This document shows, piece after piece, positions 7,607 through 17,364 of a stretch of DNA of 21,796 bases (position 1 is its first letter; every line of letters starts with the position of its first letter). The stretch comes from JAUUZT01 sp964654015 (lineage in GTDB: Bacteria; Chloroflexota; Dehalococcoidia; GIF9; AB-539-J10). Both the position numbers and the translations under genes were made by a program. The notes under the pieces were generated by a model that saw nothing but the letters and a program-made list of their open reading frames with translations, was not told the DNA's origin and did no database searches. The stretch is taken from NCBI GenBank assembly GCA_964654015.1, contig CAZZHQ010000037.1:1-21796 (forward strand). The letters are read 5' to 3'.

Positions 7607-9585
7607 GAAATGTGTTCCTGGTTCTTGAAGCAGACGATTGCTAGAGGTGGCAGTGTAATTTCAAGAGAGTACGGGCGGCCATGTGTAGCAACTGTGGATG
7701 CCATTACTCTTGCCGGGTTTCCCTGACCGCTGCCTCCAAATTCTCTGGCATCGCTGTTGAGCAACTCTTCCCAGTAACCCCCTCTGGGGATACCGACTCG
7801 ATAATTGAAGTAGGTTTCGGGGGTGAAGTTTCCAACAACAAGTATGATATCCTCGGTTGACTTGCCCTTACGGACAAAACTGATAATGCTCTGCAAAGCA
7901 TCGTTGGCGTCGACCCATTCAAATCCAGCGGGAGCACAGTCAAGTTCGTGAAGTGCCGGCTCACATCGGTAAAGCCGATTCAAAGCCTGTAGACATTTCG
8001 TAACCTCTGCGTGCGGCTTTGTTTCTGGAAAATACCAGTCCAAGCTGCTGTCATGGTTCCACTCCCGCCACTGACCTGTCTCTGAGCCCATAAAAAGCAG
8101 CTTTTTCCCGGGCTGCATATACATGTACCCCAAAAGCAGCCTCAAGTTGGCGAATTTCTGCCAGTCATCACCAGGCATCTTACTCAGCAGTGAACCCTTG
8201 CCGTGCACCACCTCATCATGGGAGAGGGGAAGGACAAAGTTCTCCGTGAAGGCATAGATCATGCGAAAGATGAGACTATTATGATGATATTTTCGGTAGA
8301 TAGGGTCACGAGACATATATACCAACGTGTCATGCATCCAACCCAAATCCCATTTCAATCCGAATCCCAGTCCGCCAAGATATGTTGGCTGTGATACCAT
8401 TGGCCAGGCGGTAGACTCCTCAGCGATTGTCTGCACGTCGGGGTAGTTTTTGTAGATCTCCTCATTGAACCGGCGCAGTAAACTAATAGCTTCCAGATTC
8501 TCCCGACCCCCATACTTGTTAGGAATCCATTCATCTTTATTGCGGGAGTAGTCAAGATAAAGCATAGAAGCAACGGCATCAACACGCAAGCCATCGGCGT
8601 GATACTTGTCCAGCCAGAATAGAGCGTTACTGATGAGGAAGCTCTGTACTTCGGCACGTCCGTAATTGAAAATAAGACTTTTCCAGTCAGGATGAAAGCC
8701 TTTTCTTGGGTCGGCGTGCTCGTAAAGGTGAGTGCCATCAAAGAAACCAAGACCGTGTTCATCGTCAGGAAAATGAGATGGAACCCAGTCCAGAATTACG
8801 CCAATTCCATGTTGATGCAGATAATCAATGAGATACATCAGGTCCTGCGGGGTGCCGTAACGGCTCGTTGGCGCAAAGTACCCGGTAATCTGGTATCCCC
8901 AGGAGCCGAAGAACGGGTGTTCCATTACCGGCAGGAATTGCACATGGGTGAACCCCAGATGCCTTACGTGCTCGGCTAGTTGAGGAGCCAGTTCACGATA
9001 GGTGAGGGAGCGGTTGCTCTCGTCAGGCACCCTTTTCCAGGAACCCAGGTGTACCTCGTAGATACTTATGGGTGCATCAAGTCGGTTGCGTCTCTGACGT
9101 ATCTCCATCCACTCTTGGTCATTCCAGGTGTATTCTAGTTCAGAAATAACGGATGCTGTCTTCGGTGGTGTTTCACTACAAAAAGCGAACGGATCGGCTT
9201 TATCTACCCCGTAGTTCCTGTATCGGGAAGTAATGTGATACTTGTAGACGATACCGCTGTCTAATCCAGGGATGAATCCCTCCCAGATTCCTGACTGGCC
9301 TTTAGGCTGCAGGGGATTTCTGTTCTTGCCCCAGTCGTTAAAATCACCGATAACCGAAACCTGTCTGGCATTAGGTGCCCACACGGCAAAATAGGTGCCG
9401 TTCTGGCCATTAACTACGATGGGATGTGCTCCCAGTTTCTCATACAGGCGAAAGTGAGAGCCTTCGTTAAAGAGGAAAAGGTCGTCATCAGTCAGCATGG
9501 TCACCTCTGGTGATGTTGGCTCATCTCTGGTTGCCTCTACTTTACAGTTTCGATTTGGTTTATCTTGCCCTTTTCTTTTCGCCAT
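7603..9585 (-). CDS. glgB: 1,4-alpha-glucan branching enzyme (GH13_9)
   Basis: Transfers a segment of alpha-1,4-glucan to a C6 hydroxyl, making the alpha-1,6 branches of glycogen. The CBM48 domain (about 43-150) has LGAHP and WAPNARQVSVIGDFNDW. The catalytic barrel has EVHLGSWKR at 177-185, D336 (DGLRVDAVASMLYLDY, nucleophile), E389 (TIAEEST, acid/base) and D457 (LPLSHDEVVHGKGS). All are intact. As drawn the protein is 660 residues. Codon 1 overlaps the malQ stop (TAATG) and has AAGGA 6 nt upstream. An alternative start at Met30 (coordinate 9498) has GAGGT 4 nt upstream and would give 631 residues, closer to the usual GlgB length; residues 1-29 are a charged, low-complexity extension. In the GlgE pathway this enzyme branches the maltosyl-extended chains. 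Confidence 0.97.
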   Translation of the reverse strand: MAKRKGQDKPNRNCKVEATRDEPTSPEVTMLTDDDLFLFNEGSHFRLYEKLGAHPIVVNGQNGTYFAVWAPNARQVSVIGDFNDWGKNRNPLQPKGQSGIWEGFIPGLDSGIVYKYHITSRYRNYGVDKADPFAFCSETPPKTASVISELEYTWNDQEWMEIRQRRNRLDAPISIYEVHLGSWKRVPDESNRSLTYRELAPQLAEHVRHLGFTHVQFLPVMEHPFFGSWGYQITGYFAPTSRYGTPQDLMYLIDYLHQHGIGVILDWVPSHFPDDEHGLGFFDGTHLYEHADPRKGFHPDWKSLIFNYGRAEVQSFLISNALFWLDKYHADGLRVDAVASMLYLDYSRNKDEWIPNKYGGRENLEAISLLRRFNEEIYKNYPDVQTIAEESTAWPMVSQPTYLGGLGFGLKWDLGWMHDTLVYMSRDPIYRKYHHNSLIFRMIYAFTENFVLPLSHDEVVHGKGSLLSKMPGDDWQKFANLRLLLGYMYMQPGKKLLFMGSETGQWREWNHDSSLDWYFPETKPHAEVTKCLQALNRLYRCEPALHELDCAPAGFEWVDANDALQSIISFVRKGKSTEDIILVVGNFTPETYFNYRVGIPRGGYWEELLNSDAREFGGSGQGNPARVMASTVATHGRPYSLEITLPPLAIVCFKNQEHIS

Positions 9586-11714
9586 TACCGGTCCTTATAC
9601 TGTTTACGAAGTTTATTTATACTCTGTAGTGTATCAGCTACTTCAGGTAGCTGGATAAGTTGCTCCAAACTGTAGCGTAACTTGCGCTGCCAGTTCGGGT
9701 ATTCCGTCTTTGTACTAGGTATGTTTTGAGGCTGTATTTCCTGCCACAAGTCCTCCAAGTTAATCAGAAGTATTCGAGACTCGCTCGCCGCTAAAAGTGA
9801 CAGGCAAGCTTTCAGAACTGCGAAGATATCTTTTTCCGACTGGTAGAGCCAGCCTTTACGCCGCAGAAACCAAAGTAAAGCATTCTTCATCTCTCGCAGG
9901 TTCTTTTTCTCTCTTTTCGCTGCTGAATTATCCAGTAGGCCAAGCTTGAGTCTGTGCTCAATATCCAGCCCTTGCCAGAAGGCGGCAAATGGTGGCATAT
10001 CATGTGTATTGAGGCTTGAAACTGAGCAGAAGGGAGAGGGTGGAAGAGCATTTCGGGGCTCAGAGGCAAGCTCATACTGCGCCACATACATAGAGTTGAG
10101 CCCGTGCCTCTTCATCGCCGGCCTCACATAAAAGGGTACAGTTCCCAAGTCCTCACCAACAACCACCGTCTTACTGCGGTGAGATTCAAGAGCCATAATT
10201 GCGTAGAGTTCCTCAGCATGGTAACGAAGGTAGACTCCATCTTTTGCTTCCATACCATGTGGGATAGAAAAGAGGTGATGAAGCCCCATCACATGGTCAA
10301 TACGAAGAATGCCAGCATATTGGAAATGATGGCGAAGGCAACCGATTATATACCGGTATCCCTTCTCTCTAATTTTCCGCGGGTGCATTGGTGGAAATCC
10401 CCACTCCTGCCCCTTCATGAAGCCAGCATCAGGAGGGGCACCGGCAGAGGCACCCAGAATAAAAGAGTCACGTTCATACCACACGTCATAGCCATCGGGA
10501 TGGACTCCCACCGGCAAATCCAGATAGAGGTGAAGGTCTTTAGCTTTGGCTTTCTCTGAGACATCTGCCATCTGCTGGTGAGCTAGCCACTGCACATAGA
10601 GATGGTAACGCCTGCTCTTCTCATCGTAGTCATCTTGCCCTAAGGCTCCTTCCCTGGATGACTGGGGCCATGACTGCCAGGGGACATCCAGTTTTTCACA
10701 GGCAGCACGAAAGCGAGCGTAGCCTTCAACTAGTGGATTGTCTTCGATAAACTGCGAAAAATCTTTTCGCCGTCTGGATTCCTTGCTAAAGAAATAGCAA
10801 CTGAGCTCTTCCAGGGCTTTACGCTTCAATGCCATCTGCCGCTGGTAATCTACCAATGCCGAATTGCGCAATACTCCAATATCGTCTCGTAATAGTGCTG
10901 ACAGCAGAAAAGATTGCACAGTAGAACAATCCGGCAACTCTGGAACTCTGGTTATATCCAGGAAGAATTCATTCCACAATAAGCGACTAACAGGAAGATA
11001 AGGGCTGGGCTCAAAAATATGGTCAACAAAAGTAGGCAAAAGAGGGAGAGTAGCTACCACCTGCCCTCCTATGTCCCCAGTCCATTCTATCAGCTTTATT
11101 AGATCTGAGAAATCACCGGCCCCCCAGCTCCTTTGAGAGTGCAGCGCGTATAGAGGGGTAAAGACACCCCACTGCCGATTTCCTAACCCGGTTGGAGGAC
11201 TGTACGCTTTAATTGGTGCCGTAATTAACAGGCTCTCCTCATGTTTACCCTGTATTTCTATGTTAAGTCGATGGTACCCGAGGGGTGATACTTGCTGTAA
11301 TGGCAGTTGTTTTACCATGTATCTAATTCCCTCAACCTCTTCTTCCTCAATCAATTCCCCTTCAGTATCATGCCACTGCCACTGTTTTTCTTCACCGCTC
11401 TCCAGCTTCAGGTGGCAGTTTATCACGGTATTGGCTTTACTATGGGGAAGCCTAATTTCTACCAATGGCAGTTTCCCTTCCCATGCTACGATGACTGGCT
11501 GTAGATGGCATTGCCAGATTTCCTGCCTTTTTTCTCGCCATGCCGATGGAACATCCTTTAAACTTACCACCGGAGCTCCCAGCATTTTAAGCACTGCCAG
11601 CAAGGTTTCAATCGACGCCTGCTTACGTTGGTGTGAGACGTCATAATAAACGACCTGTATCCCGTATAATTGCGCTAGTTTATGCAGAAGGCGAATCTTA
11701 GAAGGCGAGCTCAT
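9585..11714 (-). CDS. malQ: 4-alpha-glucanotransferase (amylomaltase, GH77)
   Basis: Disproportionates malto-oligosaccharides, moving glucanyl units between chains and releasing glucose. The protein is 709 residues, similar in size to the long E. coli-type MalQ. Its first 170 residues are a non-catalytic N-terminal region absent from the short amylomaltases. Catalytic signatures are D473 (LRIDHVMGLHHLF, nucleophile), E521 (VVVGEDLGTVP, acid/base) and D572 (SLNTHDMPPFAAFW). The substrate-loop region GASAGAPPDAGFMKGQEWG at 421-439 is typical of GH77. The ATG lies 2 bp after the treS-mak stop and has only a weak purine tract, so coupled translation is likely. In this operon it could recycle the short oligosaccharides left by TreYZ into chains long enough for TreY or GlgE. 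Confidence 0.96.
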   Translation of the reverse strand: MSSPSKIRLLHKLAQLYGIQVVYYDVSHQRKQASIETLLAVLKMLGAPVVSLKDVPSAWREKRQEIWQCHLQPVIVAWEGKLPLVEIRLPHSKANTVINCHLKLESGEEKQWQWHDTEGELIEEEEVEGIRYMVKQLPLQQVSPLGYHRLNIEIQGKHEESLLITAPIKAYSPPTGLGNRQWGVFTPLYALHSQRSWGAGDFSDLIKLIEWTGDIGGQVVATLPLLPTFVDHIFEPSPYLPVSRLLWNEFFLDITRVPELPDCSTVQSFLLSALLRDDIGVLRNSALVDYQRQMALKRKALEELSCYFFSKESRRRKDFSQFIEDNPLVEGYARFRAACEKLDVPWQSWPQSSREGALGQDDYDEKSRRYHLYVQWLAHQQMADVSEKAKAKDLHLYLDLPVGVHPDGYDVWYERDSFILGASAGAPPDAGFMKGQEWGFPPMHPRKIREKGYRYIIGCLRHHFQYAGILRIDHVMGLHHLFSIPHGMEAKDGVYLRYHAEELYAIMALESHRSKTVVVGEDLGTVPFYVRPAMKRHGLNSMYVAQYELASEPRNALPPSPFCSVSSLNTHDMPPFAAFWQGLDIEHRLKLGLLDNSAAKREKKNLREMKNALLWFLRRKGWLYQSEKDIFAVLKACLSLLAASESRILLINLEDLWQEIQPQNIPSTKTEYPNWQRKLRYSLEQLIQLPEVADTLQSINKLRKQYKDR

Positions 11715-11716
11715 TA

Positions 11717-14700
11717 TTAAAACTTCTGGCCAGGTGCTTTTTCTTGTTTTATTTCTGCAATTGGAGCGGTTAGGGGATCTTTATTCTTTTTCCCTTCGTC
11801 TTCCCTCTCGTCATCAATACCCAGCACTTGCAGAATACCTTCTAACGGCAGTCCCACCCAGTCTGGGCGGTTATTAAGCTCATAATTTACCTCATAAATA
11901 GCCTTGTCAAGAAGGTATGCATCTAGAAGAACCTGCATGCTCTCCCGGTTTTGTGGCAATACAGGGGTGTCTGCCATCAATTCCAGGTAGGACTTCAGGA
12001 AGGTAGCCGAGACCCAGTAATACCATGCCTGGGCCCACTCTTTCAGAACAGGCAGGTCTTCTGGCCGCGATATTGCCGAAGTCTGAGCACGCAGTGCTGC
12101 GTGGGTGGCATAGTGAAAGGAGCGTATCATACCGGCAACGTCCCTGAGAGGCGAGCGTTTGATTCGCCGTTCACCCAGGTGCCGTGCTGGCTCACCTTCA
12201 AAATCGATGATAATAAAGTCATTCCCGGTATACAGAACCTGTCCCAGATGGTAGTCTCCATGGCAACGGATGCGCATCCCGGTGATTTTCTGTCTGGTCA
12301 CATCATGGAAACGTCCTATAATGGTGCTCTGGAGAGAAAGTACCCTCTGTGCATCTGTTTTTGTCTCATTAGGTAACTGCTTCAAATTTTGCCGTAATAG
12401 CTGTAAAACCTCAAGACTAAACCGCCTCATACCGTAGTACAGAGACCGCTGATAGGTGACCGAGAATGGTTCCGGGACAAGCTCCGGCTCGTCTGTGGCT
12501 GAGGCCAATGCCAGATGAAGCTCGGCGGTGCGCTGACCCAGCAGCTCCGCCGAAGCCAGATAAAGCCCAATTGTCTCTTTCGCCACTAGCGGGATATCTT
12601 CTTCACAGATATCGAGCAGTGAACGCCCCATGGGTTGGGGCACTTCCGCACCCGGAGTTGCCAGAGCCTGCTCAAAATAACGCTTCAGCCAGTCTTGGGT
12701 ATAATCCCAGGCATCATCCCCGCCGGGTATGTACTCGTGAAGGATGCCCATGGTGACCGGCTGATTTTTGTCTCGAGGACGGTATTCGAGAACTCCAGCT
12801 ACTGAAGCTGCGTTAGGAAAATTTTCCTTTTCACTAAGAAAGAGACCAATCTCAACTTCAGGGCTGATACCTTCCTCAAGACGGCGGTAAAGCTTCAGTT
12901 TAAAACGGTCCTTATAGACTACAGAGGTGTTAGATTGCTCCCCTTTAAGGAGAGCAGATTCCGAAGCCTCACCTGTGAAACCACGTAACAGGCGAAAGAA
13001 CCTCCGGGGGTGAGAGGCAGCAAGCTCCCCTTCTTCACCCTTGAAACGTTGACGACGGGAAATAGCCTTAAGCATAGCGCTACGAAAACCTGGCTCAACT
13101 AAGGCGTCATAAATCACAGCTCCTCCCACACCATCTTTACCCTTCGACGCCAGGCGAGCGATAATAGCTTGGGGCAATTCATCAATGATTTGCTCTGCCT
13201 TTTCTATTAAGGCTAAGGTTACAGGAACGAGGTAGGTCTCAGGTTCTCCTTCAGAATACACTATCTGGATAATGATAAGGTGAGCTATCGAAGTTTCGAA
13301 AGGTACACTGATAACATCTAGTATATTACCAGAACTAATGTGCCGGGCTTTCCCTCCAAACCAGCGGCGCTGCTTTATGTATTTAAGCAAGGCCGCGCTC
13401 AGCACTGTCCTACCCCTGCGGTTATACAGGTTTTTCCAATCTCCTGCTAGCGTTAGTGTTGGTACAAGGAACTCTTTTAGCGGTGAAAGCAAATCAACCT
13501 TTTCTGTCTCTCTGGACTTTAGGGAAAACCAGTAAAAAGCATATGGACCCAGGGTAAATGAGTAGGGCTCCTCTCCAATAGGCGGAAATTCTGTTTGGCC
13601 AAAAGCCTCAACAGGTATTTTTCCGTTGAATATGGACAGGTCAAGGTTAGTGTACTGTGCAAGACGTGACAGGTTAGCCACAACCAAGATAGTCTCGTCA
13701 TGGTAGTAACGGGCAAAAGCCAGTACCTTTCGGTTCTCAGGATAGAGGAACTCAAGGCTTCCCCGACTCAAGGCTTTGGACCGCTTCCTCAATGCAATAA
13801 GGTGCTTTGTCCACCAAAGGAGCGAATCTGGATTGCTCTGCTGAGCCTCCACATTGATAGCTTCGTAGTGATACTCAGGGTCAATTACGGCGGGCAGATA
13901 GAGTCGTTGCGGGTTAGCGCGGGAGAAACCTGCATTGCGGTCCGCACTCCACTGCATTGGGGTGCGGACGCCATTGCGGTCGCCCAGATAAAAATTGTCT
14001 CCCATGCCTATTTCGTCTCCATAGTAAATCACGGGTGTCCCGGGAAGTGAGAAGAGGAGACCATTCAACAGTTCAATCTTCTTGCGGTCGTTATTTAGCA
14101 ACGGAGCTAGCCGGCGGCGGATGCCCAGATTGACCCGAGCCTGGGCGTCGTGAGCGTATACTCGATACATATAGTCACGCTCCTCGTCGGTAACCATCTC
14201 CAGGGTTAATTCATCATGGTTGCGCAGAAAAAGAGCCCACTGAGAGGCTTCTGGAATTGGGGGTGTATTCTGGAGGATATCAGTGATAGGAAAGCTGTTT
14301 TCCATGCGAATAGCCATAAACATGCGAGGCATAAGGGGAAAATGATAGGCCATATGGCATTCATCCCCTTCTCCAAAGTAAGCGGCAGCATCTTCAGGCC
14401 ACTGATTTGCCTCTGCGAGCAGCATGCGGTTTTGAAATTTTTCATCAATCTTACGGCGCAGTTCCCTGAGGAAAGCATGAGATTCTGGCAGATTTTCGCA
14501 GTTGGTGCCATCTCGCTCGTAGAGATAGGGCACTGCGTCCAGGCGAAGCCCGGAAATTCCCATGTTCAGCCAGAAATTTACCACACGCATGATAGCTTGC
14601 TGCGTCAGAGGGTTATCGTAGTTAAGGTCAGGCTGGTGTGAGTAAAATCTGTGCCAGTAGTAGGCTCCAGCTACTGGATCCCAGGTCCAATTTGACTGCT

Positions 14701-15175
14701 CGAAATCCTTAAAAATGACTCGAGCTTCCTTATATTTATTCGGGGTATCGCTCCATACATAGAAGTTGCGCCATCGGCTGCCAGCAGGAGCACGCCGTGA
14801 TCGCTGGAACCAGGGGTGCTGGTCTGAGGTGTGGTTAAGAACCAGCTCCGTAATTACGTGAAGTCCACGGTAGTTTGCCTCTCTTATAAGCTCTTTAAAG
14901 TCGTTGGTTGTCCCATACATAGCGTGGATATCGGTATAGTTTGAAATATCATATCCGTCATCCTTGAGAGGTGAAGGGTAAAACGGTAAAAGCCAGATGG
15001 TATTAACCCCCAGGTCTTGAAGGTAATCCAGTTTCTGCATCAGGCCGGTAAAATCTCCAATGCCATCACCATTGCTGTCATAAAAAGCACGTATATGCAA
15101 CTCATAGAGGATAGCATCCTTATACCAGAGAGGGTCATCATTCCGCCAGAAGTATCTTTTATTACTGGTTGCCAT
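11717..15175 (-). CDS. treS: Trehalose synthase / maltokinase fusion (TreS-Mak, also called Pep2)
   Basis: Bifunctional 1152-residue enzyme. TreS (about 15-555, GH13_16) isomerises trehalose and maltose. Its N-terminal signature is WYKDAILYELHIRAFYDSNG, followed by D213 (GLRLDAVPYLYERDG, nucleophile), E255 (LLAEANQWPE, acid/base) and D321 (FLRNHDELTLEM). The maltokinase part (about 575-1120) phosphorylates maltose with ATP to maltose-1-phosphate: it shows the QRRWFGGKAR start-of-domain motif at 602-611, the HGDYHLGQ catalytic loop at 972-979 and the metal-binding DFEGEP at 991-996. Both active sites look intact. Residues 1121-1152 are a charged tail. AGGAGG lies 10 nt before the ATG. The gene sits 36 bp downstream of glgE, which uses the maltose-1-phosphate, so substrate production and use are encoded side by side. 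Confidence 0.97.
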   Translation of the reverse strand: MATSNKRYFWRNDDPLWYKDAILYELHIRAFYDSNGDGIGDFTGLMQKLDYLQDLGVNTIWLLPFYPSPLKDDGYDISNYTDIHAMYGTTNDFKELIREANYRGLHVITELVLNHTSDQHPWFQRSRRAPAGSRWRNFYVWSDTPNKYKEARVIFKDFEQSNWTWDPVAGAYYWHRFYSHQPDLNYDNPLTQQAIMRVVNFWLNMGISGLRLDAVPYLYERDGTNCENLPESHAFLRELRRKIDEKFQNRMLLAEANQWPEDAAAYFGEGDECHMAYHFPLMPRMFMAIRMENSFPITDILQNTPPIPEASQWALFLRNHDELTLEMVTDEERDYMYRVYAHDAQARVNLGIRRRLAPLLNNDRKKIELLNGLLFSLPGTPVIYYGDEIGMGDNFYLGDRNGVRTPMQWSADRNAGFSRANPQRLYLPAVIDPEYHYEAINVEAQQSNPDSLLWWTKHLIALRKRSKALSRGSLEFLYPENRKVLAFARYYHDETILVVANLSRLAQYTNLDLSIFNGKIPVEAFGQTEFPPIGEEPYSFTLGPYAFYWFSLKSRETEKVDLLSPLKEFLVPTLTLAGDWKNLYNRRGRTVLSAALLKYIKQRRWFGGKARHISSGNILDVISVPFETSIAHLIIIQIVYSEGEPETYLVPVTLALIEKAEQIIDELPQAIIARLASKGKDGVGGAVIYDALVEPGFRSAMLKAISRRQRFKGEEGELAASHPRRFFRLLRGFTGEASESALLKGEQSNTSVVYKDRFKLKLYRRLEEGISPEVEIGLFLSEKENFPNAASVAGVLEYRPRDKNQPVTMGILHEYIPGGDDAWDYTQDWLKRYFEQALATPGAEVPQPMGRSLLDICEEDIPLVAKETIGLYLASAELLGQRTAELHLALASATDEPELVPEPFSVTYQRSLYYGMRRFSLEVLQLLRQNLKQLPNETKTDAQRVLSLQSTIIGRFHDVTRQKITGMRIRCHGDYHLGQVLYTGNDFIIIDFEGEPARHLGERRIKRSPLRDVAGMIRSFHYATHAALRAQTSAISRPEDLPVLKEWAQAWYYWVSATFLKSYLELMADTPVLPQNRESMQVLLDAYLLDKAIYEVNYELNNRPDWVGLPLEGILQVLGIDDEREDEGKKNKDPLTAPIAEIKQEKAPGQKF

Positions 15176-15211
15176 AGTAGTAGTTCCTCCTATTGTCTGG
15201 AAATCATGAGG

Positions 15212-17206
15212 CTAATCTTTGCTAGCCTGCCGCTGCACATTGAAGATATGAGATGGCATTATATTTGGGTCAAGTTCTACATAGTTTCTCGCCCCTTGCC
15301 AGCGGTACACACCACCGCCAAGGAGGTCGTTAACTTGGTACACCTCATTTCTGCCAAGCCCCAGTTCTTCCAGTGAGAGGCTAACCCAGCCTGACTGCTT
15401 ATGACTGTAGTCCAAGTTTACCACCACCAGTATTATATTAGAATGGTTTTCGGTATGTTTACTGTAGCAAATAAGCTGGTCGTTATTCACGTCATGAAAA
15501 CGCAGGCTCAGGTCGTCCTGAAGAGCCGGGTTTTCCCTCCGGACGCGATTGACATGGGCAATAAAATCTTTAAGGCTGTTGGGGTCGGCGACGTCCCAGT
15601 TTTTTAACTTATATTTCTCAGAGTCCAGATATTCCTCGCTGATAGTATCCTTACGGCGGTTTTCGCATAGTTCAAAGGCTGGACCGTAAATCCCATAATT
15701 AGCCCCAATGGTAGCTGCTATAACCAGACGTATCATAAAAGCAGGGCGCCCTCCGTCCCTAAGGAAATCACTCAGAATATCAGGCGTATTTGGCCACAGA
15801 TTGGGGCGAAAGAACTCTTTTATTTCAGTCCGTGTAAGTTCATTGAAATATTGGGTCAGTTCCCACTTGACATTGCGCCAGGTAAAGTAGGTGTAAGACT
15901 GGCTGAAGCCCAGTTTGGCGAGGTGATACATGACCTTGGGGCGGGTAAAGGCCTCCGCAAGGAAGATGACATCAGGGTATCCTCCTTTGATCTCGGTAAT
16001 CAGCCAGTTCCAGAAAGCAAAGGGCTTGGTGTGGGGATTGTCAACTCGAAAAATGCGCACCCCCTGCTTTATCCAGAATAAAACAATACTTTTAAGCTCT
16101 TCCCAGAGTTTCCTCCATTGATCACTCTCAAAATCTAAGGGATAGATATCCTGATACTTTTTGGGTGGATTTTCGGCGTATTGAACCGTACCGTCAGGGC
16201 GCCAGCGGAACCATTGTGGTTGTTCTTTTACATAAGGGTGGTCGGGAGAGCACTGAAAAGCCAGGTCGAGGACTACCTCAATACCTTGTTCTCGAGCCTT
16301 GCTCACTAAATTCCGGAATTCTTCCAAAGTGCCGAGTTCAGGGTGTACTGCCTTGTGCCCTCCTTCCTCTGAACCAATCGCCCAAGGAGTCCCTGGGTCA
16401 TTCGGCTTTGCCGTGGTAACGTTGTTCCGCCCCTTCCGATTGGTATGTCCGATGGGGTGGATGGGGGGGAAGTATAGTACGTCAAAACCCATCTCTGCGA
16501 TATAAGGAAGGCGACTTTGGCAGTCGTTAAAGGTGCCATGTTGACCGTCCTCAGGCGCGCAGGAGCGAGGGAACATCTCGTACCAGGTACTGAAGCGAGC
16601 CTTCTCACGGTCAACCACCACCCCAAGTTCCCTGGGATAGGTGGTAGCAAACTGCCTGTCAGCATACTTGGTCATAAGAGTACTTGCTTTCTTACTGAGC
16701 GCTAGTCTGGCCTTAGCTGACTGAGACAGCCCAGTCGAACGCAATAACTCCAACCATTTCTGCATTGTACTGGCGTCAAGCTTGGCGGTAGCGCTCCGGA
16801 TCTCTTCCTCTATCAGTTGGGCTCCTTCCATGAAATCGACAGAAGTAAGCTGGCGTGCTTTCAGTTTCTTGGCCAGTTTCTCCTGCCACGATTTAAATCG
16901 GTCGACCCATGCCGTGACTGTATAATGATACCGTCCCAGTTCTGTGACGATGAAGCTGCCACGCCAGCGGTCGTTTACCAGGAACTCCATTGGAACCTCA
17001 GTCCAGTCGCTGTTGTTTTCCTTGCGATACAAGAGAATGGCATGGAGCACATCATGGCTATCAGCAAAAATATCAGCCTCGATAACCACAGTGTCACCAA
17101 TGATTCTCTTAATAGGGAAGCGGCCGTTATCTATTTCAGGTTTGACTCCCTCAATGACTATTCGTGTGTAGTCTCGTTTTTGCTCTTTCATTCGATCTAC
17201 TTTCAT
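15212..17206 (-). CDS. glgE: Alpha-1,4-glucan:maltose-1-phosphate maltosyltransferase (GlgE, GH13_3)
   Basis: Extends alpha-1,4-glucan by maltosyl units taken from alpha-maltose-1-phosphate, without ADP-glucose. 664 residues, the usual length. The N-terminal all-beta domain (about 14-110) contains GRFPIKRIIGDTVVIEADIF. The linker has the family stretch YPRELGVVVDREKARFSTWYE, and GTFNDCQSRLPYIAEMGFDV at 224-243 enters the barrel. Catalytic residues are D389 (FRVDNPHTKPFAFW, nucleophile), E418 (VIFLAEAFTRPKVM, acid/base) and D476 (LWPNTPDIL). The 29-residue spacing between D389 and E418 matches Streptomyces GlgE (D394/E423). The start is ATG at 17206 with a poor ribosome site; Met6 is an alternative. 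A 158-bp gap separates it from the upstream DUF5752-like gene, where I found no convincing promoter. Confidence 0.97.
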   Translation of the reverse strand: MKVDRMKEQKRDYTRIVIEGVKPEIDNGRFPIKRIIGDTVVIEADIFADSHDVLHAILLYRKENNSDWTEVPMEFLVNDRWRGSFIVTELGRYHYTVTAWVDRFKSWQEKLAKKLKARQLTSVDFMEGAQLIEEEIRSATAKLDASTMQKWLELLRSTGLSQSAKARLALSKKASTLMTKYADRQFATTYPRELGVVVDREKARFSTWYEMFPRSCAPEDGQHGTFNDCQSRLPYIAEMGFDVLYFPPIHPIGHTNRKGRNNVTTAKPNDPGTPWAIGSEEGGHKAVHPELGTLEEFRNLVSKAREQGIEVVLDLAFQCSPDHPYVKEQPQWFRWRPDGTVQYAENPPKKYQDIYPLDFESDQWRKLWEELKSIVLFWIKQGVRIFRVDNPHTKPFAFWNWLITEIKGGYPDVIFLAEAFTRPKVMYHLAKLGFSQSYTYFTWRNVKWELTQYFNELTRTEIKEFFRPNLWPNTPDILSDFLRDGGRPAFMIRLVIAATIGANYGIYGPAFELCENRRKDTISEEYLDSEKYKLKNWDVADPNSLKDFIAHVNRVRRENPALQDDLSLRFHDVNNDQLICYSKHTENHSNIILVVVNLDYSHKQSGWVSLSLEELGLGRNEVYQVNDLLGGGVYRWQGARNYVELDPNIMPSHIFNVQRQASKD

Positions 17207-17364
17207 TATTGTGGCCCGCCAACCTTTACCAGTAGACTGGCTTCAGTTACAGTAAAAAAATATTTTAAGGGAATGACCCCCTGTTATTATCCTCCAAGTT
17301 ATACAATACCACACGAACAAATCTATGACTACACTCAGTTTCAAACTCGGAGCCTGGTCATATA
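17207..17364. other. 158-bp gap between glgE and the DUF5752-like gene
   Basis: This is the only sizeable gap inside the leftward gene block. Read leftward it holds an AT-rich tract with a run of seven T residues following a 4-bp AGGG/CCCT stem, and a 5-bp inverted pair CCAGT/ACTGG at 17229-17240 about 23 bp before the glgE start. A TATAAC hexamer is present, but no -35 element stands at a usual distance. The gap could hold an internal promoter, a weak attenuator or a long leader for glgE. None of these is strong enough to call. Confidence 0.35.

Noticed and set aside
518..9585. Possible pseudogenes or missing catalytic residues among the GH13 enzymes
   Set aside because: The catalytic triads of treY, treZ and glgB were located and are complete, with normal lengths and no frameshift.
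17229..17240. CCAGT-AG-ACTGG inverted pair before glgE as an operator
   Set aside because: Only 5 bp per arm with a 2-nt centre and a single copy; expected by chance in a gap of this size.
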